A stretch of DNA of 64,000 nucleotides from Pseudomonas sp. DY-1 (GTDB taxonomy: Bacteria > Pseudomonadota > Gammaproteobacteria > Pseudomonadales > Pseudomonadaceae): contig NZ_CP032616.1 of NCBI RefSeq assembly GCF_003626975.1, positions 2,480,001-2,544,000 of the forward strand, written 5' to 3'. Below are positions 1 through 7,186 of this stretch, piece after piece (the stretch's first letter is position 1; each line of letters begins with the position of its first letter). Made by a program: the position numbers and the translations under genes. The notes beneath the pieces are model-generated. The model saw only the letters and a list, made by a program, of their open reading frames with translations, ran no database searches and was not told the DNA's origin.

Positions 1-2
1 AG

Positions 3-1208
3 AACTCCCCGCAGAAAGTGCCCTACGGCCTTTATGCCGAACTGCTTTCCGGAACCGCCTTTACCGTTCCGCGCAGCGAAGCCCGGCGGACCTGGATGTA
101 CCGCATCAAGCCCTCGGCCAATCATCCGAAGTACCAGCGCCTGGAGCGCCAGATCGCTGGCAACCGCCTGGGTCCGGTGACGCCCAATCGCCTGCGCTGG
201 AATCCGCAGGACATCCCCGCCGTTCCCACCGACTTCATCGACGGCCTGCTGACCATTGCAGCCACCGCCGATGCCGAACAGGCATCGGGCATCAGCGTGC
301 ACCTGTACTGCGCCAACATCTCGATGCAACGGGTGTTCTTCAATGCCGATGGCGAGCTGCTGATCGTTCCGGAACAAGGCCGACTGCGCATCGCCACCGA
401 GCTGGGCCTGCTGGACGTGGAGCCGCTGGAAATCGCGGTAATCCCGCGTGGCATGAAGTTCCGTGTCGAACTGCTGGATGCCACCGCCCGTGGCTATATC
501 AGCGAGAACCACGGCGCTGCGATGCGCTTGCCGGATCTCGGCCCTATCGGCAGCAACGGCCTGGCCAACCCGCGCGACTTCCTCGCCCCGGTGGCCCACT
601 ACGAAGACAGCGACACGCCGGTCACCCTGGTGCAGAAGTTCCTCGGCGAACTCTGGGCCACCGAGCTCGACCACTCGCCCCTGGATGTGGTCGCCTGGCA
701 CGGCAACAACGTGCCCTACAAGTACGACCTGCGCCGCTTCAACACCATCGGTACCGTGAGTTACGACCATCCGGACCCATCGATTTTCACCGTGCTCACC
801 TCGCCCAGTGACACCCACGGCCAGGCCAACATCGACTTCGTGATCTTCCCGCCGCGCTGGATGGTGGCCGAGAAGACCTTCCGTCCGCCGTGGTTCCACC
901 GCAACCTGATGAACGAATTCATGGGCCTGATCCAGGGCGCCTACGACGCGAAAGCCGAAGGCTTCTCCCCAGGCGGTGCCTCCCTGCACAACTGCATGAG
1001 CGCCCACGGCCCGGACAACGCCACTACCACCGGTGCCATCGCCGCGGATCTGAAACCGCACAAGATCGACAACACCATGGCCTTCATGTTCGAGACCAGC
1101 CGCGTGCTGCGCCCCAGCCAGTACGCGCTGGAATGCCCGCAATTGCAGAGCGACTACGATGCATGCTGGGCCGGCATGGCCAAGACTTTCGACAAGGGCA
1201 GGATTTGA
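3..1208 (+). CDS. hmgA: Homogentisate 1,2-dioxygenase, 5' end cut by window edge
   Basis: Opens the homogentisate ring with O2 to give maleylacetoacetate in tyrosine and phenylalanine breakdown; cytoplasmic Fe(II) enzyme. The reading frame is open from base 3 with no start, and 401 residues are visible, so roughly the first 30 of a family length near 430 are missing. The visible part begins within the conserved [13 protein letters not shown] segment. The iron-ligand region is intact ([11 protein letters not shown] with His and Glu, then the [12 protein letters not shown] loop). The stop is one base before the fahA ATG, so the two are clearly one operon. A GTG at 18 is not the real start, because conserved sequence continues upstream of it. 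Confidence 0.96.
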   Translation, partial: NSPQKVPYGLYAELLSGTAFTVPRSEARRTWMYRIKPSANHPKYQRLERQIAGNRLGPVTPNRLRWNPQDIPAVPTDFIDGLLTIAATADAEQASGISVHLYCANISMQRVFFNADGELLIVPEQGRLRIATELGLLDVEPLEIAVIPRGMKFRVELLDATARGYISENHGAAMRLPDLGPIGSNGLANPRDFLAPVAHYEDSDTPVTLVQKFLGELWATELDHSPLDVVAWHGNNVPYKYDLRRFNTIGTVSYDHPDPSIFTVLTSPSDTHGQANIDFVIFPPRWMVAEKTFRPPWFHRNLMNEFMGLIQGAYDAKAEGFSPGGASLHNCMSAHGPDNATTTGAIAADLKPHKIDNTMAFMFETSRVLRPSQYALECPQLQSDYDACWAGMAKTFDKGRI

Positions 1209-1209
1209 T

Positions 1210-2514
1210 ATGACCCAAGCAGACAACCGCCGTAGCTGGATCGCCTCCGCCAACGGCCACCCGGACTTCCCGCTGCAGAACCTGCCGCTCGGTATCTTCA
1301 GCCCGGCTGGCGCCTCGCCGCGCGCTGGCGTGGCCATCGGCGACGCCATCTTCGACCTCAAGGTCGCCGCTGATGCCGGCCTGTTCAGTGGTGAAGCGGC
1401 TGAAGCCGCGCTCTCCGCCAGCGGTGACAGCCTCAATGCCTTCTTCGCCCTCGGGGCCTCCGCCCGCCGCGCCCTGCGCACCCAGCTGCAAGACCTGCTG
1501 GCCGAAGGCAGCAGTGCCCGCGAGCGCCTGGAAGCCATGGGCCAGGCGTTGCTGCCGTCCGCCGCCACGTGCCAGCTGCACCTGCCGGCCAGGGTTGGCG
1601 ACTACACCGACTTCTACGTGGGCATCCACCACGCCAACAACGTCGGCCGCCTGTTCCGCCCGGACAACCCGCTGCTGCCCAACTACAAGTACGTGCCCAT
1701 CGGCTACCACGGCCGTGCATCCACGGTGTGCGTCTCCGGTACCCCGGTGCGCCGCCCTGTCGGCCAGACCATGCCGCCGGGCCAGGAAGTACCGAGCTTT
1801 GGCCCCAGCAAGCGCCTGGACTACGAACTGGAACTGGGCATCTGGATCGGCCAGGGCAACGAGATGGGCGAGTCCATCGCCATCGCCGATGCCCAGCAGC
1901 ACATCGCCGGCTACTGCCTGCTCAACGACTGGTCTGCCCGTGACGTGCAGGCCTGGGAATACCAGCCGCTCGGCCCCTTCCTGGCGAAGAACTTCGGCAC
2001 CACAGTGTCGCCGTGGGTAGTCACAGCTGAAGCCCTGGAGCCCTTCCGCACAGCCCAGCCGGGGCGGCCGGAAGGTGATCCGCAACCGTTGCCCTACCTG
2101 CTGGACGAAGCGGACCAGGCCAAGGGCGCGTTCGATATCGAGCTGGAAGTGCTGATCCTCACCGCAGCCATGCGCGAGCAGGGCCTGGCGCCTCACCGAC
2201 TGGCGCTGAGCAACACCCAGAACATGTACTGGACCGTGGCGCAGATGGTCGCCCACCACAGCGTAGGCGGCTGCAAGCTGCAAGCCGGCGATCTGTTCGG
2301 CTCCGGCACGCTCTCCGGTCCGCAACCCGAGGCCTTCGGCAGCCTGCTGGAGAGCACCTTCGGCGGCAAACAGGCCATCAGCCTGCCCAACGGCGAACAG
2401 CGCACCTTCCTGGAAGACGGGGATGAAGTGATTCTGCGTGCCCGTTGCCAGCGGGAGGGCTACCCCAGTATCGGCTTCGGCGAATGCCGTGGGGTATTGC
2501 TGGCGGCACGTTGA
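1210..2514 (+). CDS. fahA: Fumarylacetoacetase
   Basis: Hydrolyses fumarylacetoacetate to fumarate and acetoacetate, the last step of the homogentisate pathway. 434 aa, normal family length. The N-terminal SH3-like domain is followed by the FAH fold with the metal and substrate motifs GDYTDFYVGIHHA, ELELGIWIG and DWSARDVQAWEYQPLGPF. The start at 1210 (MTQADNRR) is chosen because it follows the hmgA stop directly and is preceded by AGGA; a longer in-frame start at 1159 lies inside hmgA. The maleylacetoacetate isomerase gene that follows in many pseudomonads is absent here; a terminator comes next. Confidence 0.96.
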   Translation: MTQADNRRSWIASANGHPDFPLQNLPLGIFSPAGASPRAGVAIGDAIFDLKVAADAGLFSGEAAEAALSASGDSLNAFFALGASARRALRTQLQDLLAEGSSARERLEAMGQALLPSAATCQLHLPARVGDYTDFYVGIHHANNVGRLFRPDNPLLPNYKYVPIGYHGRASTVCVSGTPVRRPVGQTMPPGQEVPSFGPSKRLDYELELGIWIGQGNEMGESIAIADAQQHIAGYCLLNDWSARDVQAWEYQPLGPFLAKNFGTTVSPWVVTAEALEPFRTAQPGRPEGDPQPLPYLLDEADQAKGAFDIELEVLILTAAMREQGLAPHRLALSNTQNMYWTVAQMVAHHSVGGCKLQAGDLFGSGTLSGPQPEAFGSLLESTFGGKQAISLPNGEQRTFLEDGDEVILRARCQREGYPSIGFGECRGVLLAAR

Positions 2515-2520
2515 GATGAA

Positions 2521-2548
2521 AAAGGGGCAACCGATTGGTTGCCCCTTT
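2521..2548. terminator. Bidirectional intrinsic terminator between fahA and the Gly-rich gene
   Basis: Twelve-base arms AAAGGGGCAACC and GGTTGCCCCTTT around a GATT loop, with A residues on the left and T residues on the right, seven bases after the fahA stop. It can also serve the converging minus-strand gene that ends at 2554. Confidence 0.85.
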
Positions 2549-2553
2549 CATGT

Positions 2554-3045
2554 TTAGCGATGGCTCTTGCCGTCGTTCTTGCTCGAAGACGCTTCAGCCC
2601 GATCACGGCCGCGGGCGTTGTGGTCGCCCGGCGTGGTCTCGGACACGGCGCGGGCGTTGGCCAGGCCGCGGCTGTCCTTGTCGCGGGCAACAGCGGACGT
2701 TGCATAGCCATGGCCATTGTCATCGTTGCGCAGGCTGCCGTAGCGGTTGCCCTTGTCCTCGCCATTGCGGGTCGCCTTGCCTGCATGATCGGCGCTCTTG
2801 CCGTAGCCGTGGCCCTTGCCGTCGTGGCTACCGGCATGACCGCCACCAACGCCGCCACCGAAGCCGCCGCCATGGCCACCGCCATGACCGCCACCGTTAC
2901 CACCACCATTGCCGCCGCCGTTCCCGCCACCATTGCCGCGGGCATAGGCGGAGTCGACCAGGGATACGCCGCTTGGCAGCACGGTACTCGCCGCAAGGAC
3001 CATCGCACAGGTGGCCGCGGCCAACAGGGTCTTCTTATTGATCAA
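2554..3045 (-). CDS. Secreted glycine-rich protein, unknown function
   Basis: 163 aa. A signal peptide (KK, hydrophobic core, cleavage near AYA) is followed by a glycine-rich tract of repeated GNGGG and GHGGG units at about residues 37-70, then a polar tail rich in Asp, Arg, His and Asn with no cysteines. Most likely exported. The start is TTG at 3045: GGAGG sits seven bases upstream, and the signal peptide begins exactly there (MINKKTLLAAA). Other frames across this repeat-rich DNA give long open readings that are composition artefacts. I recognise no family; low-complexity secreted proteins of this kind occur in pseudomonads but have no assigned role. Confidence 0.7.
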   Translation of the reverse strand: MINKKTLLAAATCAMVLAASTVLPSGVSLVDSAYARGNGGGNGGGNGGGNGGGHGGGHGGGFGGGVGGGHAGSHDGKGHGYGKSADHAGKATRNGEDKGNRYGSLRNDDNGHGYATSAVARDKDSRGLANARAVSETTPGDHNARGRDRAEASSSKNDGKSHR

Positions 3046-3276
3046 TTTGGAGCCTCCACAGGCTTCTTCACGATATGTGGTGAGACTCCGGGACCATGCG
3101 CCGGTTCAACTCCGGACGACGAGTGGAGGTCCCCTTCACAGCCAGGTTTCCGGGCTTTGAACCGGTTCATGTTTCGGCCTGCTCGCAGCAGCGGAATTTC
3201 TGCAATAGTTGCGGCACTCATCCCTGCATTCGCAGTCAATCAGCAAAGGGAAAAGCCCTTCATGGAGGCCACGGAA
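3046..3276. promoter_or_regulatory. Divergent intergenic region of two secreted proteins
   Basis: 231 bp between the divergent Gly-rich and CigR-like genes, holding both ribosome sites (GGAGG before each start). Short open frames here do not look like proteins. No clear operator was seen. Confidence 0.4.
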
Positions 3277-3690
3277 ATGACCAGAACCCGCACCCTGATC
3301 GCCACCCTTGCCAGTATCGCCCTAATCACCAGCTCACCGGCCCTGCTCGCGGACCCGGGTAAAGGCAAGGGGCACGACAAGGGCCAGTCCAGTTCCCAAG
3401 GCAACAACTGGTCCGGCGGCCCGCAGGTGGATATCGGCGGCATCCGCATCATCCTCGACGACAACCGCGACTACTGGGGCCCAACCCAAGCCTTGCCTCC
3501 GGGCATCCAGAAGAACCTGGCGCGCGGCAAGCCGCTACCTCCGGGGATCGCCAAGAAACTCGACGGCCGACTGGTGAGCCGTCTACCGCACTACGAGGGC
3601 TACGACTGGGTCCGCGCCGGCACCGACCTGATCCTGGTCGCAGTGGCCACAGGGATCATCTATGAAGTGCTGCAGGACGTGATGGATTGA
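3277..3690 (+). CDS. CigR-like secreted or envelope protein
   Basis: 137 aa. A signal peptide (RTRTLIATLASIALITSSPALLA) is followed by a Gly/Lys/Ser-rich linker, a short central block (GGIRIILDDNR), the twin motif PPGIQKNLARGKPLPPGIAKKL, then HYEGYDWVRAGTDLILV and a hydrophobic C-terminus (VAVATGIIYEVLQDVMD). The PPGIxKxLxxGKPLPPG and HYEGYEW signatures match the RcnB/CigR-type family, named after a Salmonella anti-virulence protein; function in pseudomonads is unknown. Start 3277 is chosen because GGAGG lies eight bases upstream; an ATG at 3262 overlaps that site. Confidence 0.75.
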   Translation: MTRTRTLIATLASIALITSSPALLADPGKGKGHDKGQSSSQGNNWSGGPQVDIGGIRIILDDNRDYWGPTQALPPGIQKNLARGKPLPPGIAKKLDGRLVSRLPHYEGYDWVRAGTDLILVAVATGIIYEVLQDVMD

Positions 3691-3702
3691 CCCCCACAAG
3701 CC

Positions 3703-3760
3703 CCTCTTCCTGAAAGGGAGAGGGGTAATTCGCCCCCCCCCGGAGCGAATTCATTCGCAA
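3703..3760. repeat. CTCTTCC/GGGAGAGG hairpin plus single REP unit
   Basis: CCCCTCTTCCTGAAAGGGAGAGGGG hairpin-like unit followed by a run of C and a single REP half (GGAGCGAATTCATTCGC, 3742-3758). Sits just downstream of the CigR-like gene and may act as its transcript end. Confidence 0.6.
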
Positions 3761-3838
3761 AATTCCCGCTAGCTTGTTTACCCCTCTGATTAAAAAGCCC
3801 CTCACACACTATCAACAGTGTCGATGGCCCCTATCGAG

Positions 3839-3912
3839 AGTGATCACTTTTTAATCAATGCCCCATCCGTAAAATTGGCTCCGTACCCGGTTTCCAGCCC
3901 CGTTGAGGAGCC
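3839..3912 (+). promoter_or_regulatory. Conserved promoter, palindrome and SD-pairing leader of AEGGSDRT protein 1
   Basis: AGTGATCACT palindrome (3839-3848), a TTTTTA box (3848-3853), 16 bases, a TAAAAT box (3870-3875), then a leader in which GGCTCC (3877-3882) can pair with GGAGCC (3907-3912), which contains the ribosome site for the ATG at 3920. Every one of these parts recurs at the same spacing before the paralogue that starts at 40180. The promoter assignment is inferred from that conservation. Confidence 0.6.
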
Positions 3913-3919
3913 CACGATC

Positions 3920-4216
3920 ATGAAAACCCAAGCCTTCGCCGTCCTGTTCATCGCCGCCCTGAGCACCAGCGCTTTCGCCCTGCCTGCCGCTTATCAGCCG
4001 GTACTGGGTGAATCGAAGGACAGCTCCAGCATCCAGATCATCGAACCGGTGGCCGAGGGGGGTTCCGACCGCACCGGCGCCAACCGCATCGCTGAAGGTG
4101 GTTCGGATCGCACCCATGGCTTCCGCGTAGCTGAAGGCGGCTCCGACCGCACCAACGCCCTGCGCGTTGCCGAAGGTGGCGCCGACCGCGTGCCTCAAGC
4201 CCAGCGCATCAGCTGA
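3920..4216 (+). CDS. Secreted AEGGSDRT-repeat protein, copy 1
   Basis: 98 aa. A signal peptide (MKTQAFAVLFIAALSTSAFA) and a linker (LPAAYQPVLGESKD) are followed by four near-identical units of about 13 residues, V/I-AEGGSDRT-xxxR, and the tail PQAQRIS. No cysteines; the repeats are Gly/Asp/Arg rich and probably exposed. The start at 3920 is set by GAGGAG nine bases upstream and by the paralogue at 39809-40180, which has five units and the same leader and terminator. An in-frame ATG at 3818 lies in promoter DNA. Function unknown; the family is one I can describe but not name. Confidence 0.8.
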   Translation: MKTQAFAVLFIAALSTSAFALPAAYQPVLGESKDSSSIQIIEPVAEGGSDRTGANRIAEGGSDRTHGFRVAEGGSDRTNALRVAEGGADRVPQAQRIS

Positions 4217-4235
4217 TCGCACCTACCTGCATACA

Positions 4236-4262
4236 AAAAGCCCGGCAAATGCCGGGCTTTTC
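4236..4262 (+). terminator. Intrinsic terminator after AEGGSDRT protein 1
   Basis: Eleven-base arms AAAAGCCCGGC and GCCGGGCTTTT around AAAT, followed by T residues. The same hairpin core follows the paralogue at 39763-39786. Confidence 0.88.
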
Positions 4263-4287
4263 ATTTGTGGGTATCCACCATCCCTCA

Positions 4288-4374
4288 CCCCTACCCTCTC
4301 CCAGAGGGAGAGGGAGCCGCCCGCGCCCAGGCCAATCCGGGCACTTCCCTTTGGGAGCGAGTTCATTCGCGAAC
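4288..4374. repeat. CCCTCTCCC/GGGAGAGGG palindrome and single REP unit
   Basis: CCCTCTCCC-AGA-GGGAGAGGG palindrome (about 4299-4320; a close relative is at 11131-11160), then one REP half (GGGAGCGAGTTCATTCGCGAA, 4353-4373) just downstream of the minus-strand metI stop. Confidence 0.7.
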
Positions 4375-4390
4375 AGTCGGCTGCGGCGCG

Positions 4391-5044
4391 CTAAGTACGC
4401 TTGTTCAGCAACCGCGCCAGGCGGTCCCCGCCGAACTGGATCATCGTCACCAGCACCACCAGCAGAATGATCACGGTCAACATGATCTGCGTATCGAAAC
4501 GCTGGTAGCCGTAGCGGTAGGCCAGGTCGCCGAGACCGCCCGCGCCGATGGCACCCGCCATGGCGGATGAGTTGATCATGGTCACCAGGGTGATGGTGAA
4601 GCCACCAACGATGCCCGACCGCGCTTCCGGCAGCAGCACGTTCCAGATGATGTGGCGCCGTTGGCAACCCATCGCCTGGGCCGCCTCCACCAGGCCGAAA
4701 TCGACCTCGCGCAGGCTGACTTCGGCAATGCGTGCGAAGAACGGCGTAGCGGCGATGGTCAGCGGCACCACGGCAGCCCAGACGCCATAGCTGGTGCCGA
4801 CGATCAGGCGGGTGAAGGGAATCAGCGCCACCATCAGGATCAGGAACGGGATCGAACGCAGCACGTTCACCACACTGCCCAGCGCACGGTTCAGCGTGCG
4901 GGCTTCGAAGATACCGCCGGGACCTGTGGTGACCAGCACCAGGGCTAGCGGTATTCCCACCAGGAACACGACCAGCGACGAAGCACCGATCATCAGCAGG
5001 GTGTCGAGGAAGCCCTGTAGCAGCCGGTCAAGCATGGGCGACAT
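4391..5044 (-). CDS. MetI-type ABC permease (set A)
   Basis: 217 aa inner-membrane permease of the methionine-uptake (MetNIQ) family with about five membrane segments. The EAA-like loop [28 protein letters not shown] contacts the ATPase. The start at 5044 ([12 protein letters not shown]) overlaps the end of the metN-type gene by 17 bases, implying translational coupling; an upstream in-frame start gives an Arg/Trp-rich extension that is metN in another frame. Last gene of the ten-gene block. The substrate is more likely an organosulfur compound than methionine itself, given the monooxygenases upstream (inference). Confidence 0.92.
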   Translation of the reverse strand: MSPMLDRLLQGFLDTLLMIGASSLVVFLVGIPLALVLVTTGPGGIFEARTLNRALGSVVNVLRSIPFLILMVALIPFTRLIVGTSYGVWAAVVPLTIAATPFFARIAEVSLREVDFGLVEAAQAMGCQRRHIIWNVLLPEARSGIVGGFTITLVTMINSSAMAGAIGAGGLGDLAYRYGYQRFDTQIMLTVIILLVVLVTMIQFGGDRLARLLNKRT

Positions 5045-6107
5045 AGCCGAGCACCTCCGCCTTGTCCGCCAGGGGCCGCGCCCGCTCCAGCAGATCCAGC
5101 CCACCCTGCCCCGCCAGCGCCGCACTGAGCAGCAGATGGCCCTGGGCGCGCCCCTGGATGCGGTCGATACCGCCGTGCACCAGGCTCACACGCGTGCCGA
5201 GGGCCTGGGCGATGGCCAGCAGGTCCGGCTCACGGCCACTGGCGCCGGTGTAGTGCAGGTCCAGCAGCAGCGCGTTCGCGCCATCACCAGGCTGGTTGAC
5301 CAGCCGCGCCAGCAAGTCGTCCGGCAAATCGTGACGCAGGGTGCCCAGCAGGGTGCGAGTGACATCGTGCTGCGGGTCACCGAACACCCGCCAGACCTCG
5401 CCCTGCTCCACCACCTGGCCGCGCTCCAGCACCACCACGCGGTCACAGATCTCGCGGATCACCGCCATCTCGTGGGTGATCAGTACGATGGTCAGCCCCA
5501 GCCGCTGGTTGATATCTCGCAGCAGGGCCAGGATGGCCTGGGTGCTTTCCGGGTCCAGCGCCGAAGTGGCTTCGTCGCAAAGCAGGATCTCCGGCTGATG
5601 CACCAGGGCACGGGCGATGCCAACGCGCTGCTTCTGCCCCCCGGAGAGTTGCGCCGGATAGGCATCGCGCTTGTCCGCGAGCCCTACCAGCTCCAGCAGT
5701 TCGCTGACCTTGCGCTCGATATCGGCCTTGGGCACGCCGGCAACTTTCAGCGGCAGCGCGACGTTCTGCCAGACAGTCTTGGCCGACATCAGGTTGAAGT
5801 GCTGGAAGATCATGCCGACCCGACGGCGCAGCAGCACGAGCTGCTTCTCGTCGAACTGGCCGATGTCTTCCTGGTCGATCACCACCTGGCCGCTGGTGGG
5901 CTTTTCCAGGCGGTTGAGGGTGCGGATCAACGACGACTTGCCCGCGCCGCTGCGGCCGATGATGCCGAACACTTCACCCCGACGGATCTCCAGGTCGATG
6001 CCCTGCAACGCCTGCACCGGCCCCTTGCTGCCCTGATAGGCCTTGCCCAACCCCTGCAGGCGGATATGCGGCAGGTCCAGGCTGATGTTGAGATTGAAAC
6101 TGACCAT
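5028..6107 (-). CDS. MetN-type ABC transporter ATPase
   Basis: 359 aa cytoplasmic ATPase: Walker [11 protein letters not shown]-loop IFQHFNLM, signature LSGGQKQR, Walker [14 protein letters not shown]-loop VLITHEM, then a C-terminal NIL-type domain at about residues 265-345 that in MetN senses substrate. It is the only ATPase in a block that holds two MetI and two MetQ proteins, so it may energise both permeases. It overlaps metI downstream; a REP pair separates it from metQ upstream. Confidence 0.93.
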   Translation of the reverse strand: MVSFNLNISLDLPHIRLQGLGKAYQGSKGPVQALQGIDLEIRRGEVFGIIGRSGAGKSSLIRTLNRLEKPTSGQVVIDQEDIGQFDEKQLVLLRRRVGMIFQHFNLMSAKTVWQNVALPLKVAGVPKADIERKVSELLELVGLADKRDAYPAQLSGGQKQRVGIARALVHQPEILLCDEATSALDPESTQAILALLRDINQRLGLTIVLITHEMAVIREICDRVVVLERGQVVEQGEVWRVFGDPQHDVTRTLLGTLRHDLPDDLLARLVNQPGDGANALLLDLHYTGASGREPDLLAIAQALGTRVSLVHGGIDRIQGRAQGHLLLSAALAGQGGLDLLERARPLADKAEVLGYVAHA

Positions 6108-6363
6108 ATAGGGCCTCTCGTGATGCTGCTGTCTTTCCGTAGGAGCGAATTCATTCGCGATCAGGGCTTGCCCGGTAGCGCTTCGCGCTCCATTCGCGAA
6201 TGAGTTCGCCCCTACAAGGATTCATCCTCGGACTCCAGGAGCGATCCCGGTGGTGCCAGGCAAGGCGCGAGGTTCGCGAAATTCATGAGCATGGTTCATC
6301 CATGTGATTGGATTTCGCGGTTCTCGCAACGCCGCATGGCGCCTCCGGGGACGTTCCCGTGCC
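6108..6363. repeat. REPIN between metN and metQ (set A)
   Basis: The gap of about 256 bp holds an inverted REP pair: GTAGGAGCGAATTCATTCGCGA (about 6139-6160) and CATTCGCGAATGAGTTCGCCCCTACA (6191-6216), 30 bases apart. The rest shows nothing recognisable. As transcribed stem-loops it may lower expression of the genes beyond it. Confidence 0.8.
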
Positions 6364-7161
6364 TCATTCCCAGCCCGGTTGGTAGAGCTTGCCGTGTGCC
6401 TTATCCAGTGCAGCGCGCACCTGGGGCGAGTGCTGGTAGATGTCCACGAACTCGCCCAGGCGGCCGTCGTCCTGGTAGTCGGCCCGGGTGACGAACTGGA
6501 TGATGTATTCCTTGTTTTCGATGCCGTCGAACAGCAGCGCACTGTTGGGATCGATGGTGCCGGCAAGTCGGATGTAGTGCGGGTAGCCCTGGGCCAGGTC
6601 GACGTCATCCAGGGCTCGCACCAACTGCACGGCTTCCAGTTCGATGATGTCGATCTTCTTCGGGTTCTCGACAATGTCGTCCAGCGTCGCCTTGTAGCCC
6701 ACGCCTTCCTTGAGTTTCAGCAGCCCGGCCTTCTGCAGCAGTTGCAGGCCACGACCGCCGTTGATGGGGTCGTTGGCGATGGCCACCTTGGCTCCTTCCG
6801 GCAGGTCAGCTAGGCCCGCGTACTTCTTCGAGTAGAGGCCGACGTTGTTGATCACGCCGGGCGCGAAGGTCTTGAGCTGGAAGCCGCCCTCCTTCCTGGC
6901 GTTTTCCAGGAACGGCGTGTGTTGGAAGTAGTTCACGTCGATGTCGCCCGCGGCGAGGGTGATGTTCGGCGAGTTCCAGTCGGTGAACTCCACCAGCTCC
7001 ACTTTCAGGCCTTTCTTCGCGGCCTCTTCCACCGCCACTTCCAGCGGCGGGGCGAAGGCGGCGGTGGTGCCGACCTTGAGTGTCTTGGAGTCGGCGGCAT
7101 GGGCGATACCGGAGGCCATCAGCAGGCCGAGGGTGAGGGTCTTGAGGAGGTGTTTGGGCAT
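6364..7161 (-). CDS. MetQ/NlpA-type periplasmic binding protein (set A)
   Basis: 265 aa. A signal peptide (MPKHLLKTLTLGLLMASGIAHA) has no lipobox Cys, so this is probably a soluble periplasmic protein rather than a lipoprotein. The mature part is a Lipoprotein_9 (NlpA) fold: TLKVGTTAAFAPPLEVAVEEA, the DVNYFQHTPFL substrate-loop motif, and NDPINGGRGLQLLQ. The start at 7161 is chosen by AAGGA upstream and the signal peptide; an upstream ATG falls in REP DNA. Delivers the ligand to the MetN/MetI-type transporter encoded next. Confidence 0.92.
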   Translation of the reverse strand: MPKHLLKTLTLGLLMASGIAHAADSKTLKVGTTAAFAPPLEVAVEEAAKKGLKVELVEFTDWNSPNITLAAGDIDVNYFQHTPFLENARKEGGFQLKTFAPGVINNVGLYSKKYAGLADLPEGAKVAIANDPINGGRGLQLLQKAGLLKLKEGVGYKATLDDIVENPKKIDIIELEAVQLVRALDDVDLAQGYPHYIRLAGTIDPNSALLFDGIENKEYIIQFVTRADYQDDGRLGEFVDIYQHSPQVRAALDKAHGKLYQPGWE

Positions 7162-7186
7162 GTCTGTAGTCCTTGGACAGTGGAAT

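Noticed and set aside
1084..2325. Long open frame antisense to fahA
   Set aside because: High-GC shadow: Val/Gly/Arg/Gln-rich translation without domain features, opposite a well-recognised gene.
3042..3239. 65-codon minus-strand frame between the two secreted genes
   Set aside because: No ribosome site and no domain; occupies the shared promoter region.
2539..3276. N-terminal extension of the CigR-like gene over the Gly-rich gene
   Set aside because: Ala/Thr/Val repeats are the reverse reading of Gly codons; the signal peptide and GGAGG define the start at 3277.
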